From Drosophila pseudoobscura (taxonomy: Eukaryota; Arthropoda; Insecta; Diptera; Drosophilidae), in assembly GCF_009870125.1 (NCBI RefSeq), contig NC_046683.1, positions 62,945,869 to 63,009,868 of the forward strand: DNA of 64,000 nucleotides. Reading direction: 5' to 3'. The translations under genes were made by a program, and so were the position numbers. The notes under the pieces were generated by a model. The model was not told the origin of the DNA, did no database searches, and saw nothing but the letters and a program-made list of their open reading frames with translations. Positions 10,134-23,627 of this stretch are shown here, one piece after another. Each line of letters opens with the position of its first letter. Within the stretch, counting starts at the first letter, position 1.

Positions 10134-13100
10134 CTCAGATACCATTGGTGGACGGCAGGGAGATGTGGAGAAACGAGAACGAAAGCCATTCATTCCCATA
10201 GCGGATATAAAGCTGAGAAACTTTTGCACTTAAATTTCATTCCATTTGGCGATTGTCCAATTTCCATGATGCCTTTCCATTAATTCATATAAATTTATGC
10301 AATTACTTTTGTTTATTTACTTGACCAGAGCGCCACCCTCCCATCCAGCAGATCGGAGCCGAGCCGAGCAGCGCTCCAGCCCGCCCTCTGCACCACTCCG
10401 ATGCGGTCTGTTGTGTGTCCTGTTCTGGTCATGCTCCATATCTCTCTTCACTCCGCCCACTGTTTGCATTGTGTGGCAAGTGCATTGTCCTTGCAAAATA
10501 TTTGGGTCACTTTTGTTCGCCAGCTTCGGGGAGTGCAGAAAGCAGAAGGCAGAGGAGGGCTGGCTCAATTTTTTATTGACTTGACAGGACACTCCATGAG
10601 TCCCGGACTCCCTCTCGCTCCCTCTCTCCCTCTCTCTCTCTCTCTTTCTGTTGCCTTTTCTCTGGCGTGGCGCTCAATTTGAAGTCGCATTGTTGGCGAC
10701 ACATGTTTGACGTGTACAAATTTAATTTAATTTATTAAAATCATTATGTGCACAAAAGCAAAGCAACCAACAGAAATTACCCATGCAACGTCCGACCGGG
10801 ACAACACGGCCCGGCCAGGGATCCCAGGATCCCTGGCAGAACATAGCATAGGCGGCCTACACCCCCCAACCCAACCCCCCCACAGGACAGGACAGGACAG
10901 GACGAAGGAGTGTGCCATTGAATAAGTTTTAATGATGATTGCAGCGGCGTGCAGCAAACCAACAGCAAATAACAAAAGAGACGGAAAGGAAAAATTTGAA
11001 TGGCCCCCCTCCTCTTTGGCAGAGGAGTCGCACTGTGGGTACCCTATACTTTGTATTGACAAGGGAGTTGGACTACAGCTACAAGCCATATGTGCTCCCA
11101 CTTTCTGTACTATTCTACGATGTTAAGTATTAGGCTGGTGCTTTCCTAAATCTTTGTTTAGTATTTTAGCATACTTATTTCAGTATATCCAGTAGTTTTT
11201 CTAGTGTTTTTATCTTGTACTTTTGGTTTCACGATTTTTGAGTATTTTTCTAGTATTATTTTGTATTATAATAATTTTATTTTTTAGCCAAGAGGATTGC
11301 TAGTCATATTCCACTATTGGTATTATTCCAGTATCAGTATGGTATTATTTTGGTATGTCTAGTCTATGTCAGCTAGTTTCACGATGGCAGAAGGATTACT
11401 TCCAGTATTATTCTAGCATCCGCTTGTTATTATTATAATTTCTGTGGAGTTTTGAGTTCGGTCCAATTCCATCGTCAAACATCATTTAACAAAGTCTTCG
11501 TTCTGTTCAATATACCCTGCCTTTCGTGCAGGATATCCAACCATAGAACGTTGACGAGTACAAATTTCGTTGAGTTCCCCTTCTTCGTTCCCCCTCATAA
11601 TTCCTTGCCGCTCTGCAACCACGAAGAAACCGCATTTAAATTTGTCGCAATTGCGTCAATATGGAATACCTGCACAGCAGAGGGGTTTCAGGGGTCCGAG
11701 AGCTCTGGGGGTCCGAGGACCTGGGCCAGAACGAGAACGAGAACGAGGGCATCGACGTCGACGGTTAGCAGCGACTTGATGGGCAGTCAGGCAAGTTAAG
11801 CAAACTGGCAGGACAGAAACGGAACGGAACGGAAAGGAAGAGGGAGGAGGGGAGACAGTAGGACCTGCCCGATAGACAGACGTGTGTTGTGGGCCAACAC
11901 ATGCGAATGTCAAGAGAGTTGGCCACAAGACAACCTACGCAGATAGCTCAACCCTTTTGTGCCAGGGTCCTGCAATAGCTATAGACCCCCTTCTGATACG
12001 ATACTGCTGCTCTCACCCTGTCTCCGTCTCCGTCTCTGTGTCTGTCTCTGTCCTGTCCGTCGGTCGGTGCGTCAATGACAGTCAAATAATTGACAGTAGT
12101 TGCGTGTTTGTGTGGCCAATCATCCGCCACAAACACGACGAACCATCCACACAGCTGCTGCTACCTCTCTAAAATACCCTCCCCCCCCCCTTACTTCTGC
12201 CACTCTGCCCCTGCCCTGCCCTGCCCTGCACTCGCACTCGCACTCCGACTCGGACACTGCACTTCGGTGCCCGCTGCCTTCTTCTCTCGGGCCATCATCC
12301 TCGTCTTCCTGCACTCCACTCCAGGGAGGCGACAGCGTTTTATTATGGCAGACACGACACTCAGCTTTAGAGAAAGAAAGAGGGAGAGGGAGCGAGAAAG
12401 AAGAGGTATAGCCTGGCCCAGAGCACAGAGCCCGAGCCCGAGAGTCGAACGAGTTATGTCTTTGGCCTGGGCATGGATTTTAATTTTTATTGCACACCAG
12501 TCCCTGCCTTGGCCCTCCTCTTCCACTCTCTCTCTCTCTCTCTCTCCCTCTCTGGTCTCTGGCCCTGGTAATGGTCGAAATTGGTTAAGAAATTAGGGGA
12601 AATTAGGGGTTGGCAATGCCTGTTATTAGAGACTCTCCAAAAGCCAAAGTCTCGCCCGAGTGTGAGTCCTTCCGCCGCAGCCTCGACGAAGGGCCCGTCC
12701 GGGGCCCAGGCCCAGGCCCATGCCCAGGCCCAGGCATGTGTGATGTGTGATGTGCAATGGGAACGGACTGCGACATTGCGACAACATTGTGGCAGCAACA
12801 TTTTAAAGGGCACCCAGACAAGAGGGGAGGGCAGTGTGCAAAGTGTTAAAGTACATTTTTTGGCAGTGGCGAAGATCGGGGATCATTCTGGGGGTTGCTA
12901 CTTGCTGGCTGCTCGGCTGACTTTTGCTTCCTTGTGGCAGGGTGCGCACGATAATTAATGATAGAATCCAGGGGCGGAAAGTGTTTGACTAATCGATTGT
13001 CAATGAATTGCATTTGGATTGCCCGGGCAATCGTGACTCACTCACTTAACCGTTACAATTGCCCTACTAATTAATTCGATTCACGATTAGACCCAAGTTG

Positions 13101-16100
13101 AAGAACCACCAGTCAGCAGAAACACCCCCCGCCCGCCAAAAAAAAATTCCGAAAACCAACCACTTTTTGGTGCTTTCTGTTGATGATCCACCAGAACTTT
13201 TCTCTGGTGTCTGTAAAATGTGGGAAAATTTCGGTCAAATTAGTTGTGCGAATGAAACAGATTATGGGGATAATTAAGTTATCCCATGGTACATATACTA
13301 TGTGCATACATATAGCTCTTCCAATCCCATCTTATCCGTTAACCTACGATCAATCTACGCCTCTGCCTTGGGCAGCACACCAACAGGCAGGCCTCTTTGG
13401 CTCACACTTGAAGGAAATGTCTCCAGTTCTACTACTGCATGCCCACAGAAGCGAGCTTTTATGTCCCTTCCAGTGGCCAGCCATCAATTTATTAATTTCG
13501 AATGCAATTTTTTGTATAACTACCGCCTGGGTCCGGGCTGGCTTGGGTCCCCAGTGCCCAGTGCCCAGTGCCCAGTGCCCAGCCTTTAGCCTGTTGCATA
13601 TAATTAGGGCCACTAGGAAGAAGGGACAGGGATAGGGACAGCGACCCATGGGTGCTCTGTGCCTGAACTGAGATTTTTCTGCACCACCGTCCTTGGGGGG
13701 GAGGGGCGTTGACGTTGCCTGTGACACAAATTACCCCAATCGGCGAAAGCTAATCAAAGCACACAACATGTCCCTGGCAAATTGCTGAGCGCTGAGCACT
13801 GAGCACCGAGCACTGAGGCGCTGAAGGGAAAGAAATGGAAATGAAATCGCACGCAAATGCGAGTAAATATTTAATTTAATTTAGCCAGGTTCCAGCCCCC
13901 TTTTGGGGTCGCTGCGGTTCCACACGGGGGCGTTCATCGTTCGTCGTTCGTCGTTCACCGTTCGGCATTTGGCATTTGGCATTTGACGTGTGTCTGTTTG
14001 TGTCTCCCAGTAATAGCAGGGCAATATCAATTTGTTTTATGAATTGCACTGGCAATAACTTGGAGTTCTCATTCCACCCACCAACCCACTAGCACCCACC
14101 CAGAGACATCCACAGAGAGACACACACACACACACACAGCACACACAACACACACAAATAGATATACGTATAGATAGAGAGAAATATCTCTGGGGGCGGG
14201 CGTCGTCAATACATTTTGCACATTTCTTCCGCTTCATTTCCTGTAAAGGAGCGTAAATTTCATAGTGATTGGATTTTATCAGTGTGGCCTCATCTTTGAC
14301 ACTCCGCTCCGCTTCACTCTGCAACGCTCTGTACCGCTCTGCACCGCACCGATTTCTAGCTAGGGGTAGGACATGCGAATCGATTGGTTACGCAAGTGAA
14401 AAATTATTATTATACCCGTGATATGGTCGGAAGGGTGTCTGCCGGGTATATTCGCATCCATGGGCGGATTTCTTATGTAAAACCCTTCCGTAAAATACAT
14501 CTCTGTAGCTATCTGCTCAAGGGGTAACCACATAGTCGATCATCATCAGCATCGTCCTAAACTCTCCCGGAATCTGCACTTGTTTTTGTTGCGTATTTTT
14601 TATGCTTGGCCATTACTGCAAAAATTGTTAGAGATATTTTTATGATACGGAGATGGAAGGACGACCCGTTCGGTGTTCGGGGCTGGGGACTCGGGACTCG
14701 GGATTCGGGATACGGGATTCGTTATTGGTGATTCGTTTGGCTTTTGTCAACTTTGCTCAATGCAGCATCAAATTGTTGGCTTGTGTCTGTCTGTCCGTGT
14801 GTGAGTAAGCGAGTGTTTTGATTTAGTGCAGCATTTACATAAAAAACAAAATTTCATCAATTTCCCTTCTGCCGTCAAGAGGGGGGTAATTGCTGAAGGG
14901 TGCAGGAGGAGGACTATCTCGGTTGGCTCATCGCCTCGTGACTTTGATGCATAACTCTCGACTTTTGTCGATCGGTTACGCTGATAAATGCTTCGATTGG
15001 ATTAGAATATTTCTGTTTTCCTGATGTCCTGTGCTGTGTGTGCTCTCCCTAAGCTCGGGGGCGTGTCCGGGCCGCGGCGCGTGGTTCTATGGAAAATTGA
15101 AATTGCGAATGAGGGGGGCGGGCATGGAAATTGAAAGTTGTCATGGCTGTTATGCAACGGCAACAGAAAAAAAAAAAAGAAAAAGAAAATAACCCCCCAG
15201 AACGGAACAGAAAAATGGAAATAGCGCAGCTGTTGAACATATCTAACACATCTAAGCCAGGGCTTAGCTGAGGCGTTTTCAGGACCTTCAGGAGGGGATA
15301 AGGTTTGGCATTCATGACAGCTGAGGTCTGAGGTCCCTGCCAAAATTTGTCAGACTCTCATATCTGCTTTTGGCCGAAGGATTTGCGAGCATGAGATGCT
15401 GTCTGTCCACTTATGTGACAATTTGCATTTTTGTTGATTTATTTCCCCCGGTGGGGGGGGGACTCTGGTTGTAGGCAGTTCCTAAGCCAGGAAAGAAAAA
15501 GCTGAAAAGTTATCGATATGTAGTCGGAAGTGGAATCGAAACGTGCCGCCATCTAGATAGCTTATCAAAGAATTTAACTTGCCGTCATACCCATCCTCAC
15601 CATTCCATCTCCTGTCTTTAATTTAAATTTGATTAGAACTCAAATTTATTGTCCACATCCTGAACAGCACAACCCAGAACCGCATAAGCCCCAAAACTTC
15701 GTAGCCTACGCAACATATGTACGTGTGTAACCTACGTGTGTATGTGTGTATGTGTGTAGACTGAAGAGGGAGTAAAAATAATCTGGCGGTGGCCAAAAAC
15801 CAACGACGACGACCGTCATTAACCACAAATCCTTTACTTAACAGTACGTAAATTTTTGGCACGGCCCGCCTCAAAGATAAGCCCGGCCCCAGAGCGGGCC
15901 CAAAACCTATCCTGGAGGGGTAATTTATATGCGCATATCATTTGACCTTGACGAAAAACCAACCCAAACGGGACCTTCGTACTCGCCGAGTCGTAAAGAC
16001 CACAGACTGTCGCCAGAGAACACAAGAGAAGGAGAATATGGAACGTAGAACGTACAACGTTCAACTGGAAGGGGAAGGGGAACCTGTCTAATTAAACACT

Positions 16101-18200
16101 CCACATAGAGAAATAAATTTGGGTCACATCATTAAATAAATATAAGTGGGTCTCGGGATCTGGCCGCCTGTCCGGGGGCGAGCGCTTTTCATTTTATGAT
16201 TTACATAAAATCACCAAAAAAGTTAATTTATTTCGAGCCCTTTTGGCATTTTGGCTTCTCGCTCCGAGTGCTGTGTTCATGCGTGTTTTTGTGTCTGAGG
16301 CCATCTTCTTCTCCTTTGTATGAGTATTTGATGTTTATCCTTAAGCCAACCGACATCTTAAAGCCTTCAGCCTCAATTAAGATATTAAAGGGTTGATGCA
16401 GCTAATGGAGATGGGCAAGTAAACGGGATAATAGAGGGCAGGCCAGAGCAGGCAGTTTATATCGATAAAAGTATCGCTGATCGCCAGCTGATCGCCAGCT
16501 GATTGTGATCGGGCAGGGCTTGCTTCTCTCTCAGGAAACTTTCCTCTTTGGCGATCAGTGCAGGGCATCCCACCCGATTCCTCCCTAGCACGTGGCACGT
16601 AGCCTAAACGATCGCCAAAGCTAGCGCATCCCTTTAATAGTTGCTCTCCCTCTGTACCTCTGTCCTCCCTTTCCTTTCTGTCTCTCTCTATTCCATGCTT
16701 GTGTCTGCGGCCTGGCGTGCAAATATTGTAGCTTACTTTTAGGGGACGGCGCGGTGCGGCGCGGCGCGGCGCAGTGCGGCGCTTGGGTCTAATTTCATTT
16801 TCTACCTATTATAACTGTGCATATGTGTGCGTGTCAACTCTCGAAGCCAAGCGATTTGCGCCCACACACGACACGACACGACACGCACATGCACGTCGAA
16901 ATCTGTACAAAGCGTTAAAGCTCAAAGCGGCTTCACTTACCAACTCTCTCTCTGTCTCTCTGTCTCTTGGCTTCCCGCTCTCCCGCTCTCCTGTTCACAA
17001 AACACCTTCTCGCTTTCGCCGCCCCCTGGTCGACACATGTACTACACACTGGGTACTGTCGTCCCTGTCCCTGTCCCTGTCCGCGTCCGCGTCCCTGTCT
17101 ATGGCTGGTCCTGGTCCTGGTCCTGGTCCTCGTCCTGGTCCCGGTCTCGTTTGTTCTATTTGTTTGTTAGAGCACTACGAGTGCTCTAACTGGGTGTTCA
17201 ACTAAGTGCGTGTATGCGTGTGTCTGTGTGTGCGGGGGAAGTGTGGTTGTGAAAATTTTATATAATTACACTTTGCGCATTTTCACAATGAAGTAACAAT
17301 GTTTTAATTAAACCATTGGAAAGCCAAATAACTCTAGTTTGCTGTGGAGTGGCAGCATGTAGCGAGAGCAGTCGAGCAAAACGGTTAGGCTGGCATGAAA
17401 CAACACACTGGCTGAGGAATGTGCCAGTAGCCAGGGCTAAGAACAGAAATCAAGCTAAAAGACTGCAGTCGTTAGATCATAGAACTTTGGCAAGAAGTAC
17501 ACTCAAAAACCAGGAAAAACCCAGCGCTCTCTACTCTTAGTCAAGGCGGCTATGTGGCAAATTTCGGGTGATCCATTGGTAGTGCTGGTAAGCCCTTATG
17601 GCATGACTCAATTATCACTCAAGTATGTTGATTATGTATTTTAGAAATTAAATACAATCAAAAATTAAGCTGACACCAGCGAAAGAAGCCAATTACTTGT
17701 ACTTTTATTACCATTAATTGAATTGAAAATATTTCATATTTAGAATAATGCTAGTAGCTAGTTAAAACTAAATATTAACAAAAGCTGGAGCTATAGCTAC
17801 TGAGGGTAATTGGGTCAGATTTTATACATATATACAAAGATGTTGGGATGAGTATTTATTTACAGTAGGCTCGGTTATATTTTGTGAAGGAAATTTGCGG
17901 TTTCTAGGAATTTGAGGATAGTTTTGGAATTATATTTGTTTGTTTTGTTGTATATTTTCTACAAATTGTATACATTTATTTGTATTTTAAAGCGTTTTAC
18001 AATTACATTACATGGACCGTATTAAAACGAATTCTCGCCATTTTTTGTCTCATTGAAGAATGCGCATAAGAGTAAGAGTCAAGTGCACATGACCTTAGCA
18101 CAAAGAAATTGAGCGTGAAAAGGGCATGGCATGACCAATGCCTCATATCAGTAACGTAACGCTTTTGGCGCCTATTCATTCCTGTCTCTATCCAGCCATC
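10134..18200. other. non-coding, intron-like, microsatellite-rich
   Basis: No supportable gene. Simple repeats dominate: TC runs near 10630-10645 and 12526-12546, CACA near 14120-14155, CCCAGTG units near 13552-13580, TCCCTG/CCTGGT units near 17063-17140, and a CG-rich GCGGC run near 16748-16785. Unique AT-rich DNA lies at 11130-11450 and 17600-18000. A pair of inverted TATACCCG/CGGGTATA arms about 40 bases apart occurs at 14411-14451. Confidence 0.6.
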
Positions 18201-18386
18201 ATGTTGTGCGGTTGGACTACGATGCTGATCTTCTTGATGTTGTTCCTGTTCGCTGACAGTCACTCATGCGCCTTTAAAAGGGGCATGTGCCTGAAGCACA
18301 GAGACTGCTGCAGCGATTTGTTCTGTACAAAAATGTTTATATGTGTGGTGAGGAACATGAAAAGAAAACTAAAAGCCAACAGCTAA
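18201..18386 (+). CDS. small secreted cysteine-rich peptide, cystine-knot-like
   Basis: This 61-residue frame starts with a hydrophobic signal sequence (MLCGWTTMLIFLMLFLFADS) and continues as a short basic peptide with six cysteines at residues 23, 30, 36, 37, 42 and 48. The pattern C-x6-C-x5-CC-x4-C-x5-C fits the inhibitor cystine knot (knottin) spacing shared by many secreted arthropod peptides. The predicted mature part would start at or just before Cys23 and ends in a basic tail (KRKLKANS). An in-frame ATG 63 bases upstream (18138) would spoil the signal peptide, so I prefer 18201; a third ATG at 18222 is also possible. A poly(A) signal AATAAA follows at 18482. No TATA box is obvious, and an upstream exon may exist. 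The gene sits alone, apparently within a long intron. It could act in defence, signalling or reproduction; I cannot tell which. Confidence 0.55.
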   Translation: MLCGWTTMLIFLMLFLFADSHSCAFKRGMCLKHRDCCSDLFCTKMFICVVRNMKRKLKANS

Positions 18387-18481
18387 CCAAGCGAGACCGT
18401 CACACCTAGAGGTAGAGGCAATTGAGAGATGCTGTCGGCTGCGAGTGAAATTGGGTATAATATAGTATACTAATATTATAC

Positions 18482-18487
18482 AATAAA
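18482..18487 (+). terminator. poly(A) signal AATAAA for the cysteine-rich peptide
   Basis: A canonical AATAAA hexamer lies 96 bases after the stop codon of the 18.2-kb peptide gene. Confidence 0.5.
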
Positions 18488-21400
18488 GCTTAACAAAATG
18501 TTGCGACAATTTTACCACACTCGACGCTGTGCAAGATGTGCCAAAATACACACACACTCACACTCACACACACTCCGCCGAAAGAAAGGAATGTGGATGG
18601 GTCCTGCTGGTTGCGTAATGCTTAACAGCAAATGAAATGCTATGGAGGATGTCTATGGCGTGGGGGAGGGGGGCTGAAGTAGAAGTGGGGCAAGCTGTCT
18701 GTTATATGAATTAACACACAGTCAAACGAACACAGCCACATGCACAAGCATACACTCACTGTACCACGCCCCCACAGCGACTTGCATTGCACAAATTGCG
18801 CACGAATCTTAAATTGAATTGTTGAGCTGCTCTTGCAGCTGCTGCCACACAAAAGCCGCCCCTCCCCCAACCCCGCCCCACCCACCACTCTCTTTGGACC
18901 CGGCGGTTGCATACTTGAAGTTGGGGCAAGGCAGCATCCACATCCACATCCACTCCGTCCTTCCCCACTTAGGGATGGGCCACTGCCACTTCAAGCGATA
19001 GTGATCGAAGAATAGAGGCAAAAGCTAGAGCAGGCACTTGCCGATTCGCTACCTTTCCATCAACGGCATCGATAGCTTGAAGATTCCCGATAGTCCACGA
19101 CATGTGCATCTCTAGAGCAAACTGCTATTTCATTGTCTTGCCTCCACGTCTTCTTCTAGCCGCTCCACCATATTTGAGATATTCTCAACTTTTGCTGCGG
19201 TTGGCAATGCTGCTGCCAAGCAAAATTGCATTGCCTTTGTCAGCTCAGCGTTGCGTTTGTTTTATCTAATTGCTCTCTCCGGCACTTCTAACCTCACTTT
19301 CGGTTTGGTTGGCTTCGGTTCGGTTCGGCTCGGGCAGCAGCCTCCACTCTGCCTTCTTCCTCCTCCACACTCGTTCTCGTGCTCGTACATCTAAATTTCC
19401 ACACGTCGTCCGGCATTAGATAAAGTATCTCCTTATATGGACGACGCATAGTTTATCTTCTTGTTAGAGTCTCAGCTGCGAGAGAATTTTGCTGTTGCTG
19501 TTGCTTTTGGTCAACAGCTTTTTACAAATTAGCTAGCTTACGGGAAATACAAACCTGTGGGTGAGAGGGCCATGAGGGTCGTGTCGTCGTCCTGCCCTGT
19601 GTATTTGCGCCCTTTCATGCTGACTTGGAACTTCCGGCGTATTTATAATTTATTTCCTTTCTGCCCAGAGCCCACACAGAGCCGAGGGCCGAGCGCCCAG
19701 CAGCTGCTGCTGCTGCTCCTGCTGCTGCTGCTGGCCAACCCCCAAAAAGTTTCCTTTCCTATCCCCCCTCTTGGAGTGTGTATATATGGTTTGGTTTGGT
19801 TCGAGCCAATTTATTATCCGCAGTTTAATTGGAAAATTCTGATTTCCATTTTAACGAATTAGCACCTGCGACAAGCGCTCTTAATGAGTTATACGGCAAC
19901 TCGCCTCTAGATGACATGCGAAAGCAAAAAAAGAGTGAACGCCCCCAACTGATGGCACCTTTGGTTACCCATTGAATACTCTGCAACATTCGGTTGGACT
20001 TATCCCCTTGTAGGACTTTTCAATAGCTTGGATTCGTCAAAAATTTATACTCTTTAAACGATGATACCACTGTGATTGTATTGCACTTAAATTGTTTAAT
20101 TTTACACTTAATAAACCTTTAACGTTGAACACAAAATTATCCTTGTTAATAGCATATGCTTATTGCTAACTAATAGCTCTATTAAAAGCTGCTCTATTCC
20201 ATTTTTTGAGTGCCTAGAATTACAGATTAATGTTTTTCAGATTTTGTCTCTGCTTTATACCAGATTTCCCATTGACAGGACATTGGCAGCCCTACAAAGA
20301 GGTAATATACTTATCAAAAGGTAAGGAAAATTTAAATTTCTATGAAAACAAATATTAAGAAAATGATTGGCTTAAGATTCCAAAAATCTTAAAAAATATT
20401 TTTTTTGTAAAAATTTTCCATTTTTAAAAGTCTAGCACATCCTTGCTACCCTCTACTTTCCTCAAGCTTTTGCTCTGTAAATTACATTTTTCGGGCAACT
20501 GCAGGCCAGCTCTCCCATCAGCCCCACCACACAGCCCCTCGACCCGCCCAACACAAACATATAAATTGCAAGATTTATATGACAAATTTTATTTAATGCA
20601 TTTTTATGTGCTCTGTTTGTGTGTGTGTGTGTGTGTCTGAAAGGGACCCAAAGGACAGCAGTCGGTCCCGTCCGTCCGTCGTGGTCCTGTTTCATCCAAC
20701 AGCCTGAGCCCGTATTTATTTTTCCCATTGCGGCCAGCTTTTTGTTGACCGCACGGGGGGCTTAAGCTTTTGGCCTTTTTTAAACGCTTTGCAATGGGGA
20801 AATTCCTAAAAAAGACCACACCAAAATTATAACGCCACAAAAAGAGCCGTGAAGATATGCAATTAAATTTGGCGAGGCTTTTCATTCCCTTCGGGGTGGT
20901 GGGAGGTAGGAGGTGGCCGGTTGGGCCACCACCCCCCAGGCTGGCCGGGTCTTGGTATATCCTTGGACTCTCTGTTAATCGCCATTCGATTGCAATTCGA
21001 TACAGTTCTGCATGGGAGGGAAAATGGAACAAATGGGATAAGCAGGGGACGGCGGCTGCACCAGCCCCCATAAATGCGGTAGTGGAGGAGTTGCTAAGCG
21101 GATTTCCGGAATATACTCGTATACTGTATTGTGATGGAGTCCCGCCCATAGAAATGGTCGAGAATGGATGGCTGGCTGGCTGGCTGGCTGGCCGACCGGC
21201 TGGATGACTGGAACTGCATTCGATGTAATTATTATTCGTGTGTGTGCCCCTGTTATTGCTTTCGACCAACTTTTGTGTGCTTGCTCTTGTTCTGGCCCTT
21301 GTTTTATTTGCCAGCAATACACAGGGGCAACATTTAGTTTCAATTAAAACATTTCAATTTTGTGGTTGAAAAGAACACTCTCAGAAAAAGCAAACACAAA

Positions 21401-23590
21401 AACGAAAATAAGCTTTAGACACAAAAACAAAACCGCACCAAAAACTAAAAAATAAAAAACAAACAAACAAACACAGACAAAATTAGTTAGCATGTAATAA
21501 TTTGACACTTGCTCTTAAGGGAAAAGGGGCATGGGGCAGGGGAACGGGACACCGTTGCGGCGGGTGCTGAAAATCCCTCATGAAATCCAGCCAACTGTGA
21601 ATGAAAAATATCTGGTACAAAAAAAAATGCTTGACAGCAATTTAATTAAAAATCTAAAAAATGTCAACGGCCACGTCATCAAAGCATTTCAATTAGTAAC
21701 AGTAACACCCGCATGGGTCAACTATATTTACATACATATATGCATGTGTATGTATATATGTATACTCGTATAGCATGTACTATGTATGGCTGTGTAGAAT
21801 GTGCAGAATAAATGAAATTTAATAATTTCATATAAATATTTAAATGGAGATTAATCCTTTTTGTAATCTTCTTTATTTGGCAAAGGCAATTTCCGGTGGA
21901 TTTCGAGTGAAACAAATTGGATTGTAGATTTGGTAACTGGTTAAAATTTCTAAGTTTTTTTTGCTACCTAATTAGAAAGGTAATTGATTTCAATGGAAAG
22001 TATTTAAAATATACATATTTAACTTTTAAAATCCCTAAAAAGCAGAGCTCTCAAAACATCCCGAAACTTTCAGGATATCCGCAAAGCACAATGCAAAGAG
22101 GTCTGCTTATCGATGATCAGCGATCAATCACATGATAGGCAGCCTGCTAAAGACTACTAGTAGTATTCATTCAAATGTTAGAGAATTTTAAGTATTTTCT
22201 ATTATTAATTCCTGTCTCTGTTTGAATTCCAACCGGAAAAGGAAAGATTGGCGGACTTTCTACAGGGGAAGACTTGCCAAGAATGTTCAACTTTGATTGC
22301 TTCAGCTTATGGTAGAAAATTCAGAGACAAAGAGAAGACACAGAGAGAGAGAGAGAGAAAAGGAGAGGGAGAATGAGAGTCAGCTTATCTCTGGGATACA
22401 CTCGTTGAGAGTTTTTGAGACACAGACGACGACTCCTCGAGCCATCAACAATGTCTCAAACAGAAATCTGATACTTGACCCGACAGATCCCCATTCCCAT
22501 CCCCATGCCTAGCATCCATCCATCCATCCAGCCATCCTCAAAGGACCCTTGGGTGCAGCTTGGATGAATGCTTCTTTGTGCTCTCTCGTTATCATTATCA
22601 CAGTTGGGAGCCAAAGTCCTGGCCATAAAAACAAACAGTTTGAGTTATGTTTTATACGAATGTTGCACACGGCCACAGGGTCATGGTGGGGGTAGGGCTA
22701 GAGCTAGGGGTGGGGGTATACTAGGATACATCTATCTTAAGAACTCATTATCTTTGGCAAGTTTTTAAGCAAGTTAACTTTGCTTTGTTGCGGAAGCCCT
22801 CATGTATTTATTTCGAATAAACTCGCTTGCCCCTCCACAAAAGTGAAGCAAACTTCAACTTCATATCTGAGCCATCAACACATACATTTTGCCCCAGCTC
22901 TTCGTTTTTCTGCCAGTGGCACTGCCACTGCTTCTTACATTGTTTTCCTTTTACCATTGTTGCTGCTTCTGCTGCTCTCTCTTTTGGGGATAGGAAAAAC
23001 CCGCAATTAGAAGTGAGTAGCAAATTTAAGTGGCAACTCCGCCACCCCTCCCATACACACATTGGGGCACCCCTTAACTAGTTGTCGTAAAAATAATTGC
23101 CCACTACTTAGCAGTCCTGAAATGGCCAGCCCTGGCACTCTCTCCACCTCCTCCTCTTCCTTTCTCCTTCTCTGCTTTGAAGCTATCTCTTTCTAGGGCT
23201 TAAGTCAGAGCAAATGGGGCATTCCCTGAAGAAAGACGGTGCTGTTTAAGGACTTGAAGATACTCTTGGGTGAACTGATTAGGAATCATAGCAGGAGATG
23301 CACACGAGTACGTATATAGAGAAAGGGAAGCACAACTAAAAGGATATATAGTTGTATCAATTTTCAATTTTGGTTCTGAGCCAGCTGAGTCGATCCCAGA
23401 ATCCAACAACAATATACACATTCTTTGGCGATGCGCAGAAGTAATACTAAGCTGGGATCGGTTTTCAAGAAAAGAAGAACTCAAATTTGACAGAACATTT
23501 ACCAGATTCCACATTCCTAGAGATTTCACATTTCACATCCAATGAGAATCTCCCCATATCTTAATCGAACTTTCATTCACATTTGTTTAC
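18488..23590. other. non-coding, intron-like
   Basis: No supportable gene. Contents are CTG repeats (19702-19733), a GT run (20618-20636), GGCT units (21168-21192), AT-rich unique DNA (20030-20440, 21600-22030) and GA runs (22340-22375). A weak plus-strand exon-like piece lies at 20241-20300 (acceptor TTTTTCAG, donor GTAATA, one open frame). It has no supporting context. Confidence 0.55.
19702..19733. repeat. (CTG)n trinucleotide repeat
   Basis: About ten CTG/GCT units with one interruption, directly readable. Confidence 0.85.
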
Positions 23591-23627
23591 CGATTTGATC
23601 GAACGTCGCCATGTCGGCCATCAGCAT
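23591..23627 (-). CDS. candidate short coding exon starting at ATG, MLMADMATFDQI
   Basis: On the minus strand a pyrimidine tract (tttctccttatcctg) and an AAG acceptor are followed at once by ATG and a 12-codon frame plus one base, ending at a donor GTAAAC (exon 23591-23627). The acidic, Met-rich start has no recognisable domain. If real, it would be an alternative first coding exon of a minus-strand gene with long introns. The donor is only moderate, and the acceptor could be chance. The same frame is open upstream, so the exon could also begin further right. Confidence 0.3.

Noticed and set aside
20604..21317. 237-codon minus-strand frame, the longest outside RpLP0
   Set aside because: It follows GGCT and CA repeats and shows low-complexity runs (HTHTHTHK, PAGRPASQPAS). 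It has no domain, promoter or splice context.
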